NCBI GenBank assembly: GCA_035610835.1
Contig: CM069442.1
Location: 63,899,431 to 63,963,430 of the forward strand
DNA: 64,000 nt
Origin: Ophiura sarsii
Taxonomy: Eukaryota; Echinodermata; Ophiuroidea; Amphilepidida; Ophiuridae
Direction: 5' to 3'
Positions within the stretch are counted from its first letter, which is position 1; the number at the start of each line of letters is the position of its first letter. The translations under genes were made by a program, and so were the position numbers. The notes under the pieces were generated by a model that did no database searches, was not told the origin of the DNA, and saw only the letters and a list, made by a program, of their open reading frames with translations. Shown here one piece after another: positions 22,966 through 33,559 of the stretch.

Positions 22966-24077
22966 TTGTTTTAGGTCATTTAACATCAACTTAACCACTC
23001 TGGAAGCCATTTTGGAAAGTGATACAGAGTCAAAATTGTCACAGAGGTGGGCCTTATATCTAAAAGCAATAGCTTAGCAGTTTCGAACATACTATTTAGT
23101 GAATGTGATGTAATATACACTCTTACAATTTCCATTGTGGATTATCATACACTCATGTAGACTATTTGAACATTTACAGCGGCCATTTTGGTGGCCATCT
23201 TGGATTTAAAGTATGTTATTACAATGCAAATATACTGGATATGAGTTACTAGTGGTCTAATACATACATCCCAATGTTAAAGCTATACTTTCATCATACA
23301 TTTTGGTTGATATTATACCATTTTATGGAATTTGGACAATTTGTTCATTCATTTTGGGATCCATTTTGGGGGGCATTTTGGATTTCTAAGTATGTTAACA
23401 AAGCAAAAATACTAGATATGAGTTACTAGTGGTCTAATACATACATCCCAATGTTAAAGCTATACTTTCATCATACATTTAGGTTGATATTATCCCATTT
23501 TTGGAATATGACAATTTTGCAGCTATTTTAGGAACCCTTTTGGGGGCCATTTTGACAGCCATTTTAGATTTTGAACTATTTTGACAGAACACAAATACTG
23601 GATGTGAGTTACTTGTGGTCTAACACATACATCCCATTGTTAAAACTATACTCTGATCATACATGTTTATATATGCCAATATATGGAATTTACCAATTTT
23701 GGCGGCCATTTTGGCGGCCATCTTGGATTTAGGTGTGTTAACAAAGTAAAAGTTCTGGATATGAGTGTCTAGTGGTCTAATACATACATCCCACTATTAA
23801 AACTATACTTTCACAATACAATTTGATTGCTATATGTCATTTTATGAGATTTGACCAGTTATGGCGGCCATTTTGGACGCCATCTTGCATAACCCCTTAG
23901 CATTATGAAAATATTTTTGTTAACATCCTGATTATGTCTTAGGATCATAATAGGAAGTAAAAAAAGTTGGTTTGGGGGGAGTACCCGACTATACATACAT
24001 TGTACGTCTAGTGTACCATTCATTAAGAGAGACAAATATCGAACCATTTGCGCATTATCTGAAATCAAAAGGCTTTG

Positions 24078-24246
24078 AAATCGTCACCTGTGATTTCGGC
24101 CTATGAATAGAATCACAAAGCTGAAAAGTTCGAAAGTGATGGACTTTTAACATTTAGCATAATCGTCACCTGTGATTTCGGCATATGAATAGAATCACAA
24201 AGCTGAAAAAGATCGAAAGTGATGGACTTTTAACATTTAGCATAAT
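24078..24246. repeat. 84-bp tandem duplication beside the TTAA element
   Basis: The unit beginning ATCGTCACCTGTGATTTCGG and ending ACATTTAGCATA occurs twice in direct succession with only a few differences. It abuts the left TTAA at 24246-24249. Confidence 0.85.
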
Positions 24247-24249
24247 TAA

Positions 24250-27200
24250 CCCGGGAGCACCGCAACACTTTTTGTTATACTTCATGCTATTTTTGGTTGC
24301 ACCATGTAACTTGGTAGCCCATAATAAGTTGTTTGACCAATTTCGGGATACCCCCCCCCCCAAAAGTTTCACACAGACCCCCCCCCCCCCCCCCCCCCCC
24401 CCCCCTCGGGGGGGTCAAACTTTTACTTTGTCGAAAGTATGTCAATATGGGGTTCAAATGAAAGATAATCAAACAAGGAATTCATATCTAGACACTTTAT
24501 TTATGTATGATCAACCATTTTCGATTTATTTGCAAAAAACATTACATAAAATGCAGTATTTTGCATATTCGGCAATACAATTTGACTTAAAAGAAGACAA
24601 CCACATTTTACAATGTTACGAAGCCATTAAATCTTGCAAAAATCCTTGAACATATGTTGCCCATGACATATCTATCTTGGAATGACAGAAAAAATTCACT
24701 TAATTAAGATCTTCCTATCATGAGTCTTAAACCCCTCAAATACCCTCAAAATTGTCCAATAATCGCTCTCTTGATATCAGGAGCATGGATATTTAGATAT
24801 TTCTGACATGTTTTGACTTAACATTATTTTTTTCAATCAATTAGTCCACATAACTATTTTCCAATATGTTGGTCTTGTTTAACCAATATCTACATGTATA
24901 AAAGTTATTTCTGTAGAAATTCTTTTCCCTTGACAAACAAGAGATACTGTGCCTTATATATGGAATAATATGCATAATCTAATTGGGAAGTCCCATTATT
25001 TGAATGAAATTCACCATTCTGTTTGTAACCTTTTTATTGTAACAAGAAGATAGCATAACATTCACAAACAAAATGGATTTACGTATCTTTAAGTCTGAAG
25101 GTTTGTTTACATCATTTTAAAATTATCCTACCAATTGGAAAGAGCATGGAACATAGATGTCTTTATGTCATCATTCAAAGTTGTTCACAACGTGATTAAA
25201 TCATTTCCAGGAGAGGTCTAATTCAAAGCTTACAAATGTGTAAATCAACTTAGACAAAGGATAATGATCTTTCACATTATAACAGCCATTTCCATTACTG
25301 ACTGCACTTGAGGAAAGTCATTCTAGAAAGCAATTTCAGTATACCAAAATTAACTGCATGTGTTGGCATGTTTCTTATATAATATGAGTGATCCGTGCTG
25401 CTATGTTTATTATTAACCCAGGAGCACCGGGACACTTTTTATTATACTTCATGCTATTTTTGGTTGCACCATGCAACTTGGTAGCCCATAATAAGTAGTT
25501 TTACCAGTTTCCGGGATACCCCCACCCCCCCCCCCCAAAAAAAAAAAGAAGTTTCACACAGACCCCAATCGGAACCTCGACAAAAGTATGTCAATATGGG
25601 ATTCAAATGAAAGGAAATCAAACAAGGAACTCATATTTAACAACCTTTTTCATGACAGATAAATCGTTTTTAATTTATTTGTTAAAAACAACAGTCCTTA
25701 GAATGCAGTAATTTGCATATTCGCATACACATTTTGAGGTAAAAGAATCCCCATGTTAAATGAATATTTGAAGGTTTATATATATCACATAATTTGAATA
25801 AACTTTTATAATTAAATTTCATTTTTGTGGGGGTCAAGGGGGTAAAGCCCCGGGAGCTGTTGGATTTTTATCGTTCGAATCCGGCGGGCGAAATAATGGA
25901 CGGTCCCTTAGGACTGTTCTTGAGAGTGGCACCCTCCAGGAGAAAAAATGGAACATTTTATGTACTAATGGCAATGGCATTCAGGATAATTATATACAAA
26001 GGTCATTTCAATTGAACAACTGGCAGATTAATGTCAACTATTGGCATTCAAATTCGGATAATTCTTGATATTTGTGGGAAAAAAAGGAAAATTAAAATAA
26101 AATAAAAATAAAATAAATTGAAATTGAACTGTCTTGAGCATAACAGTTAGTAAATATAACCCATCTAAGGAGGAGTGACACCCCCTGAGGAAGCACATTT
26201 GGCACCTTTTATGTTCTTATGTCATTCAGAATAGCATATGACTATCATTTATGTGTGAATATATGTCTGAAATCATGTATGAAAATACCAATGTATGAAA
26301 ACACGTTATTGAATAGACCCCGCTCGAAAGTGGTACCCCCGGGAAGTACATTTGGCAGATAATATTTATACTATTAGCCTTCAAAGTTGTATTTAATGTA
26401 GAAGTGACGTTCGATATGTGTTAACATGTGTTGTAACGAAAACATTTAAAACTTTAAAATGTACCTTTTTTTTGGGGGGGGGGGGGGGGCACTGAAACCC
26501 AGTAAATATAACCCCTCTCAGGAGGAGTGGCACCCCTGAGGAATCATATTTGGCACATTTTATGTTCTATGGCATTCAGTGGGAAATACTGACTCTCATA
26601 TGTGTGAATACAAATCATGAAAACACCAATGTATGAAAACACCAATCATTTAACCCGTTATTGAATAGACCCCGCTTTGTAGTGGTACCCCCGGGGAAGT
26701 ACATTTGGCAGATCATATCAACTATTGGCATTACATTTTATTAAATGAGAAAATGACTCTTAATATGTGTAAAAACATGTAATGAAAACACAATTAAAAA
26801 ATAAATTGATATTGGACAGTCTTAATTAACCATGACTAAATGGGACCCCTTGTCATGAGGAGTGGCACCCCCGATGGAGCAAATTTGGCATATTTTATAA
26901 ACTATTGGTATTCAAAATAATATTAAGCATACAAAATCACTTTTGCAATGCCCATTTATAACAGCATTTTACTTTTGGACTCTGATCTGAGATGGACTAT
27001 TTATTATATCCATACAACATGCCTGAATATGGCAAGCCATTCATGTATCTAGTCAATGCACATTTTTTACATGTGATAAACCATCTCTATTGGTCGAAAA
27101 ACATTGATTCAACTTTTGTATTTCTCAATAAGCCATGTTTACTTGTCATAATACATATTTATCAAAGAGAACACATGGTTTATAGGTGATAAACACTGAT

Positions 27201-27626
27201 AATTAATTGAGTTACTACACTAATGGCATTCCATACATTTAATATATTTTGTGACAGGTCAAGTGAGGGCGCCCTACAATTAATTATTTCAATTGATTTA
27301 TTACATCATTTAGGCTATAAAACATGCTGGTTTAAACATGGGAAAAAAATAATACTGATATACAGCTATCATTTAATACCAAATGTATCATGATACACCT
27401 TTCAACAAAGAAATGCACCCAGGTTTAAAACAAGTTCAGCTCTCCCTATACTTCCCTGTACAAAACCAAACTTTGACCCCCCCTGTAAAATGAGCTGTGT
27501 GAATATTTTGATAGGTATCCAGCAGAGGGGTGATACTAGGGGTTATAAAGTCTTCAAAAATCATTAGCAACCTAAAATAGCAAAAATTCTGTTTTGAAAA
27601 TTTAAAAGTGTTGCGGTGCTCCCGGG
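24250..27626. mobile_element. piggyBac-like non-autonomous element (TTAA-flanked)
   Basis: Terminal inverted repeats CCCGGGAGCACCGCAACAC and GTGTTGCGGTGCTCCCGGG match perfectly. TTAA flanks both sides (24246-24249 and 27627-27630), the signature of piggyBac-type insertion. A second, diverged left end follows a TTAA at 25413-25416 (CCCAGGAGCACCGGGACAC), and 24250-24440 resembles 25417-25610. The interior has about six copies of a GGAGTGGCACCCC..GTACATTTGGCA unit (about 25850-26930). No transposase is visible. Confidence 0.85.
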
Positions 27627-27630
27627 TTAA

Positions 27631-28719
27631 ATGAAGGAGGCTACATTTAATTTTTATTTGCTATCTTGTAATGTTTCCAACAGTAAATAATGTTTATTTT
27701 TCAGGTTGGCCGGGCCTAGGCCTATAGTAAGATAAAATGGTTGTAAAATGATATGAAACTCCGTGTCCCTATTATATGTTCTGTCTGCATGTCCGAATCA
27801 ATCATATTTCCTTGTAAAGTATAGAAAGAAACAAATACGCTTACAATGATATGGTATCAATATTGATTATGGATACCATTTTTATTTTCAAACAAATATT
27901 ATACAATTTGAACGTTGACAAACTAAATAAAGTTTATTTTCTGACTTGTAAAATAAAAGGTTGTCTTCATCGGGGTCTATCACTCTACATGTACCTGTTC
28001 ATAGAGGCCTGTAGTACAGTAGAGCTTTAAAATGGCACCAAATAAGACCATTAAAGATGAGATGCAGCCAGTGCTTGCCAAATTGAAAGCATTTTTTGAA
28101 ATGAAGTAATTGGGAAGGGAAAGCTACCTGTCTTTGCGACGTCAATTAAACTGACTATCACGCCACAATTTGGGTTATGATAATAAAAGTAGGTGGGTAA
28201 CATAATTATTTTTTATTATGGCCGTTTTTCACTCTACTGATTCCATCGATATTTTTGTCAGAAAATAGCCTCCTCTCCCAGTCAATGGAACGGCTGAGTC
28301 ACGTGGTTGGAAGATCGGTCTCAGATGGATAGACTATAATAGATGTGTATTGTTAATGTAATCGTCACATAATTCCAACGGTTTGAGACATTTTATGATC
28401 AGCTCCTTTTGAAATCCCCATTATTATTGCTTTACATCCCATAACAATTTATTCAATTATAATCCTCCATCGTTCTTTATATTTGTTGTTTTCTATGGTT
28501 TATCGTTGAGGATAAAAACGTATTTGAGATGGTCCCTTCTTGTTTGTATTAAGTAATTCAGATCTAAAAAAGTGTGTCAACAGAGATTATTGTATGTTCT
28601 TACTATTCACCAAGTTTTATCTGTTTCTATGCTTGCATTGTTGAGATATGCGCAAATGTATCAATCAACCCATATTTCAACCTATTACATATCCAGCCAA
28701 TTATAATAATACAGATTTC
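27631..28719. other. Intron stretch; nothing recognised
   Basis: AT-rich DNA between the piggyBac-like element and the right mariner-like end. No domain-bearing frame or clear repeat is seen. Confidence 0.5.
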
Positions 28720-28908
28720 ATCAGGCATTGTCCAAAGTGTGCGTACTTTAAGCTATGATATGACGTCATAGTTCCTACCTAGAAACCCAAAAGTGTATTG
28801 TTTGAAAGACAAATGTTCATACTTTGTATTGATCACACTATCTGTCAATAGAATCACTCATGCATCCCATACCATGATCACTTTCATTATTTATTGACCG
28901 ACCCTCGT
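28720..28908. mobile_element. Right mariner-like terminal repeat
   Basis: Inverted counterpart of 14965-15140, ending TTATTGACCGACCCTCG and followed by TA. The clean CGAGGGTCGGTCAATAA terminus supports a mariner-type origin. Confidence 0.6.
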
Positions 28909-29234
28909 ATAATTTTCATCCTTTTTTTTCTTATTTTTCTTCATTTCAAAACATAAATAATATTATCTATTTTATATTCCAGAATACTTTGCAATTGTTC
29001 TAAATCTTGCTGTTCTATTTTTTTCGAACCTGCAATAATTTCGTCAATCTTCTTACATTCCAACATAAACAGAATTGAAATAGGTATTGTTTTATGTGTA
29101 TCATAATAACTTATTCTTGATTTATAGACGAACGGCATAGGATGCTAGTTTAATTAAATATTTGCAAAATTAAATTTAGAATTACGAATGATCATCACTT
29201 ATCAGAGTTGGTGAATATAGGCCAATTAACTTAC

Positions 29235-30281
29235 TTGGGATTATGTCCTGCAGAATTCTGATTCCCGAATCGATTCAACAAATGACAGGTTCCATAGCGT
29301 TGCAGCGGCTACTTTGCGTTCTTCATCAGAGAAGTCATCTTGGAGCATACGGACGATAGCGGGTATGGCTCCTTGTTGCTTCTCTATCTCAGCCTTGTTG
29401 GTATCATTTATGGCCAAGTGGTTGATAACATCCAATGTCTCGATTGCTGACCATGTATACCCTTTATAACTAGTCTCGTGGGTCTTCGTAATAACAGCGT
29501 CTTCCAGAATATTGAGAAGTACTCGTAAACTTCTTCTGACGATGCAAGTATTTCGCGCTCTTTTTCAGTTACAACAAACGCCAGGATCATCAAACTTGTT
29601 AATTGGACAGATGACTTTGGTGACTTTTGGCATAGTTTCAGAACGGGAACTGCATTCGCGCTACGATAGGCATCACGGTTCTTGCTTGAAAGACGTATGC
29701 AATTATAAGGATACCGAGTGTCCAATCGTTTAAATCTGTGTCGTCGTTGTCGTCGTCAACATGTTGACGAGCGTGTCGATGTGAATGAGGTCCAATGAAC
29801 GCTGAACAAACCCATTTGCGACTAATTCTTCACCAATTTCCTTGCAAATGTTCGTCAAATTCATGCAATGTCCCGCCAATTCTTTAACATTGAGGTATGC
29901 TTGTAATCTTTGTTTGCGCCGATTCGAGAACATTTAATTTTGATTAATCTATCCCACATTTTCACAAATTTTGGACCTAACTCTTCTTGTACCATATACG
30001 TCGCTAATGCATGTGGACCAGGATAATGAGCGTTGTCAGGAGTACCATCATCGTGCTCTTTGAGTTGGAAATAGATTCTATTTAATCTATTTAGCACCTC
30101 TCCAGTCTCTTGCTTTCAATTTTCTTTTTAGAAAACCACTTTTGTTTCCCACAAGCTTCAAGTATCGAACATGCATTTCAATTTCTGGTTTCAAATCTTC
30201 AAACGATGATGCCGATGCCGCTGCCATGATTTCAATTTCTGGTTTCAAATCGTCAGACGATGATGCCGATGCCGCTGCCAT
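29235..30281 (-). pseudogene. ARM-repeat exon of the ARM-TIR-SAM locus, frameshifted
   Basis: Starts at an ATG in good context (ATCATGG). The N-terminus carries a tandem duplication of about 16 codons (MAAASASS..DLKPEIE twice). Recognisable blocks then appear in changing frames: EVLNRLNRIYFQLKEHDD, YPGPHALATYMVQEELGPKF, KMWDRL and SMLKNWRDIA; then NLTNICKEIGEELVANGFVQ; then DLNDWTLGIL; then NCIRLSSKNRDAYRSANAV; then LRVLLNILEDAVITKTHE; then INHLAINDTNKAEIEKQQGA, IPAIVRMLQDDFSDEERKVA and AATLWNLSFVESIRE. The shifts fall near 30105, 29870, 29765, 29690, 29525 and 29250. The donor is CCCAA/GTAAGT. With the last shift allowed, the end reads IRILQDIIP and joins the next exon in phase. Confidence 0.75.
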
Positions 30282-30713
30282 GATTTTACTCAATCCACAG
30301 ATTTCAAACGATGACGAAAAAGATTTCAATCAGAATTTAACTTGTTTATAAGCTTTTTGGTCAAATACTGATACGACAGGCATTTGCCATGTTTGAGTTT
30401 AGTGCATGATAGTCCCTATAAGAAAAGAAAAAGAGAAAAAAAGAATAATCATCATTTAGATAAGTGTTTGTATTTTGTATAGATAAATTGAAATACTACA
30501 TACTTACCCCGCCACCCGCCCCCCCCCCCCCCCAAAAAAAGAAAAGAAGAAAAGCCAGTTTTATGAATTATTGCATGCACATTCAAAACCTTATGAATCT
30601 ATACGCGATACGTGCGACCCAATCAAATGCAGTCCTTTAACTGTACGCACACATTTTTAACTTTTGGGGGGAAACGCCTCTGAAAGCCAGAACCAGTTCA
30701 GAACATCCATTAA
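30282..30713. other. Upstream flank of the ARM-TIR-SAM locus
   Basis: Includes a C tract near 30521-30533. No promoter element can be named with confidence. Confidence 0.4.
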
Positions 30714-31105
30714 AGGGACACTAAGAGATGTGTTGGAGGCAGCGCCCTCAATTATGATAAAAACTGAGATTAGTTTATTTTTATAATTGCTATTACATGT
30801 ATGAACTTACACAAGGATTAAGAAAAATCAGCTCTTTTTGTACAAGAAAACGTCGATTCAAAAATGCTTATCCCGCGGGACCAGCATTTTACGTCCGACA
30901 GTATCCCCGTGCAGTACGCGTGATACATAACGTGAACCATATTTGCATAGAGGGCGTTTTTCAATAAATAGCGATGATATGTTTTAATCTAGTTTTGCTG
31001 TGTTTTTTGTTAGTAGAAACAACAATAATGCGATTTTTAATGTTCATCTTGAATTCTGAAGTAAATTTTTAACATTTAAACTTTTCAACACCACTTAATG
31101 TCCCT
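30714..31105. mobile_element. TTAA-flanked MITE with AGGGACA ends
   Basis: Ends AGGGACACTAAG and CTTAATGTCCCT, with TTAA at 30710-30713 and 31106-31109. At 392 bp without coding frame, it fits a short piggyBac-type MITE. Confidence 0.75.
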
Positions 31106-31109
31106 TTAA

Positions 31110-31964
31110 GTTTAATTCTCCCGTATGAACCGTGCGTCCGAAGAAAGAGATCTTCAATATAACAGACTAAATGGAGGGATTTCAAGTCTCTCGAAGAGAT
31201 GATTTTCTACCATTGACTACATGATATGGACTATTCTGAATGTTGCACACAAAAAGACTCATACAGTGAATATCATGTTAAAGATTTAAACATTATTATA
31301 TATACGAGGCATAACTTAGACTTGACTCGTAACAACAAAAAATTGACTGATTAGCAGTTTTCCGGTCCGGTATGCTAAAGGCCTACATAAAGAGCAGTAA
31401 AAGATTAAACTTCTCTAATCCTCCAGATTCCTGCAATCATAATTATGAAATTATAATTAAATGTGATAGTTACCTTGAAAGCTAGAATCATGAGCATTGG
31501 TGAAGAAAAGATTGCGTTGACGTTGGTACCGTTTTCTGAAGCGTTCACCACAATGTTTCAAATTTCGGGATGCCACCAGCGAGCTACACCACGGGCATTA
31601 AAGGTGTGGATGTGAGTGAAAAGTGACTGGGTGATTATTTAATAGTCTAATATTCTATATAAGTTCCTTGTGTACAAGGCATGCGTCCGAAACTCTTATT
31701 CATTGGTTGAAGGAAGGCGTAGGATGCAGCCGCACCTGACGGACCACATTATGCGAATGTATACAAAAATAATACAGCAGTTTGCACGTAGGCCCTAATT
31801 AGGCCAATTAATTTTGACTAGGAGAAAAAAAAATCAAAATCCAACACAAATACTCGACACCTATACTTTATTAAACAGGTGTAGGTCTATTGGGTTTTTG
31901 TACTTGTGTGCTAGTCCAATAAAGGTCCCTCCACCCGGCCCACTGGACTTATTAATTCCACTAA
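31110..31964. other. Intergenic; nothing recognised
   Basis: AT-rich sequence without a supported gene or repeat boundary. Confidence 0.5.
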
Positions 31965-32688
31965 GGGAGTGTTCATAAATACTTTGGTGGGGGGGGGGGG
32001 GGGGGGTGGAAATATGAGGGGGGGGGGGGCAACCAAAAAAAGGTTCTTAAAAGGGGGGGTCAGGGAAAAAAGTGCTTGTATAGGGGGGGGTCCAAAAAAA
32101 AAGTTGGTTTTGTTTACAGCCAAAATGTATCTCAATCGTGACAAAAATAGGTGTAAAGTCAAAAATTTCGCGCGCTACGCGCGCGTATCTTGACTCATAA
32201 CAATCTTGTTGGTTCATTTTATTTCCGCCCCCAATATCAATACCTATATAGCTTACGCCACTGGAGTCCTAAAACATTTGAAGATGAAGAGGATGCAGAT
32301 AAAGAAGAAGAGGAGGACATACATGTACCACAGCGATCACGAGTGTCGGGCAGGATTATAAAGAAGAAGACCTACACTGATTTTGTTTGACTTTCAATTG
32401 TGTTATATTATATATCTTTAATAAATAGTTTGATATAACCCACCTACCATAATAAAAGTGATTGTGACTATGTCTATAGGTTTATATAGAATGTTGTTAT
32501 TGTTTCAGTTATATAACGTGAACAGACGGGGGGGGGGGGGGGGGGGGGGTCAACAAAAAAAAGGTTCTTGAAAGGGGGGGGTCAAGAAAAAACCCACCCT
32601 ATTTGGGGGGGGGGGGGGGGTCCAAAAAAAAAGATGTCATGGCTCAATTGTTTCCAACCCCCCCAACAAAGTATTTATGAACACTCCC
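31965..32688. mobile_element. PIF/Harbinger-like element with poly-G interior
   Basis: Ends GGGAGTGTTCATAAATACTT and the complement, flanked by TAA on both sides (31962-31964 and 32689-32691), which fits the TWA target of PIF/Harbinger elements. Long G tracts followed by CAACCAAAAAAAGGTTCTT-like words lie inside each end in the same orientation. The middle holds a short open frame at 32190-32390. Confidence 0.75.
32190..32390 (+). CDS. Unknown short frame inside the Harbinger-like element
   Basis: An open frame of 66 codons whose 3' part has strong coding character: an acidic stretch (EDEEDADKEEEEDI) followed by a basic tail ending KKKTYTDFV. It could be the last exon of a transposon or host gene carried in the element. 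I recognise no domain, and a chance frame is possible. Confidence 0.3.
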   Translation: MTHNNLVGSFYFRPQYQYLYSLRHWSPKTFEDEEDADKEEEEDIHVPQRSRVSGRIIKKKTYTDFV

Positions 32689-32696
32689 TAACCAAC

Positions 32697-33107
32697 TGTC
32701 AGCTTTCACATTGTACTGTCACGTACCGCCCATCAATATAACAAACTCACCGAGATATAATGTACAACTTCAACGAATTATTTTCTTGCATCAAATCACA
32801 TATGGAATAATTTTCTAACGTTCTTGCTTTAATTTTAAGCCTAAAATTTGATGCAGTAAACCAAATTACGTATTTGTAAGTAGATGTAACAATTTATAGC
32901 TAGCAAGTAATCGTAGAACTTTCACATACATGTATGACTATTTACATATAACATTGGAATGGCGTTTGACAGCCAATGTCATGAATGTGGAGATTGGGAA
33001 CCAGGTATATTGAGAGTTCGTCGGCTTTTGATAGCTTAGGAAATGGTAATAAACCAAGTAACAGGTTACTGCGTGGGAACATATAATTCGAAATACAGTT
33101 CGTTACA
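32697..33107 (-). repeat. Probable 3' LTR of the Gypsy remnant
   Basis: On the minus strand a polypurine tract (AAGAAAGAGGGAGG, about 33111-33124) is followed by TAG and then TGTAACGAAC, as at the start of an LTR. A CA dinucleotide consistent with the other end lies near 32697, immediately beside the Harbinger-like element. The matching 5' LTR was not found, so the length is an estimate. Confidence 0.45.
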
Positions 33108-33369
33108 CTACCTCCCTCTTTCTTGAGCGCTGATCCAGCGCTACCAAGAAAAAGAAATATGTAGACTAAACATTTTTAATCATTAGATTAAGGTATTAAA
33201 CACCTCAGTCTAATACTACAATATAATATATGTGACACACTCCTGCCGGTACTTCTTAAAAGGTTACAAACACATTATTGCATAACCGTATGACGTTCTC
33301 AACATTACAGATGAACGCTGTTCTCCATATCTTCCAATTGGTACGATACACTGCAATCTTGCATGCTTA

Positions 33370-33547
33370 CTCTCTTAAATCAAAGATTGTGCTTATAGGG
33401 AAAGATCTTAAAAAGATTGAAAATGTTCAATCTAATAGAGTGAAGTTTCAATCCGATATATTGAAATTTCACTCTATTATATTGAATATTTTCAACTTGA
33501 TCTTTTAAAAGATCTTTCCCTAAGCACAATCTTTTGATTTAAGAGAG
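33370..33547. mobile_element. Near-perfect foldback hairpin, TA-flanked
   Basis: A 178-bp palindrome starting CTCTCTTAAATCAAAGATTG, with its complement at the other end, TA on both sides and a tiny centre near 33455. It is a foldback MITE inside the Gypsy remnant, between its LTR and its pol fragment. Confidence 0.75.
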
Positions 33548-33559
33548 TAGCGTTTCAAA

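Larger units (their letters stand above)
15982..23989. mobile_element. ~8 kb TA-flanked palindromic element
   Basis: The ends GTCGGGTA and TACCCGAC are flanked by TA on both sides. The arms are over 1 kb: left 15982-16859 plus 18235-18655, right about 22970-23989. They consist of units of about 150 bp with AAAATGGCCGCC-like words and a conserved GTATTAGACCACTAG segment. The left arm is split by a LINE; the right arm keeps the empty site. The loop (about 18660-22965) is a tandem array of TGACCTTTGACCCC-containing units. No transposase was found. Confidence 0.75.
8628..30281 (-). pseudogene. ARM-TIR-SAM protein locus, probable pseudogene
   Basis: A minus-strand split gene. Visible parts in protein order are: an N-terminal start with armadillo-type repeats (exon 29235-30281), a last ARM helix pair plus the first half of a TIR domain (11526-11813), the central TIR segment (10333-10434), and a SAM domain with the stop codon (8628-8995). 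Intron phases match where testable: the ARM exon leaves one base, the TIR exons begin with two bases and end with one, and the SAM exon begins with two. TIR domains fused to ARM and SAM modules occur in SARM1, which acts as an NAD-consuming enzyme in axon loss, but SARM1 has the order ARM-SAM-SAM-TIR. The order here is different and matches a group of ARM-TIR proteins I recall from marine invertebrates. The ARM exon breaks frame repeatedly, so the locus is probably non-functional or misassembled. One TIR exon is missing. Confidence 0.72.

Noticed and set aside
24185..24649. 154-codon frame with a polyproline run
   Set aside because: The proline run is the C homopolymer of the piggyBac-like element. 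No other support.
25870..25890. GTTCGAATCCGGCGG as a possible tRNA T arm
   Set aside because: No A-box or tRNA-like body at the right distance. It is part of the internal repeats of the TTAA element.
14965..28908. Maverick/Polinton element
   Set aside because: Size and inverted ends would fit, but there is no polymerase, integrase or capsid-like coding. The content is other repeats, and the ends look mariner-like.
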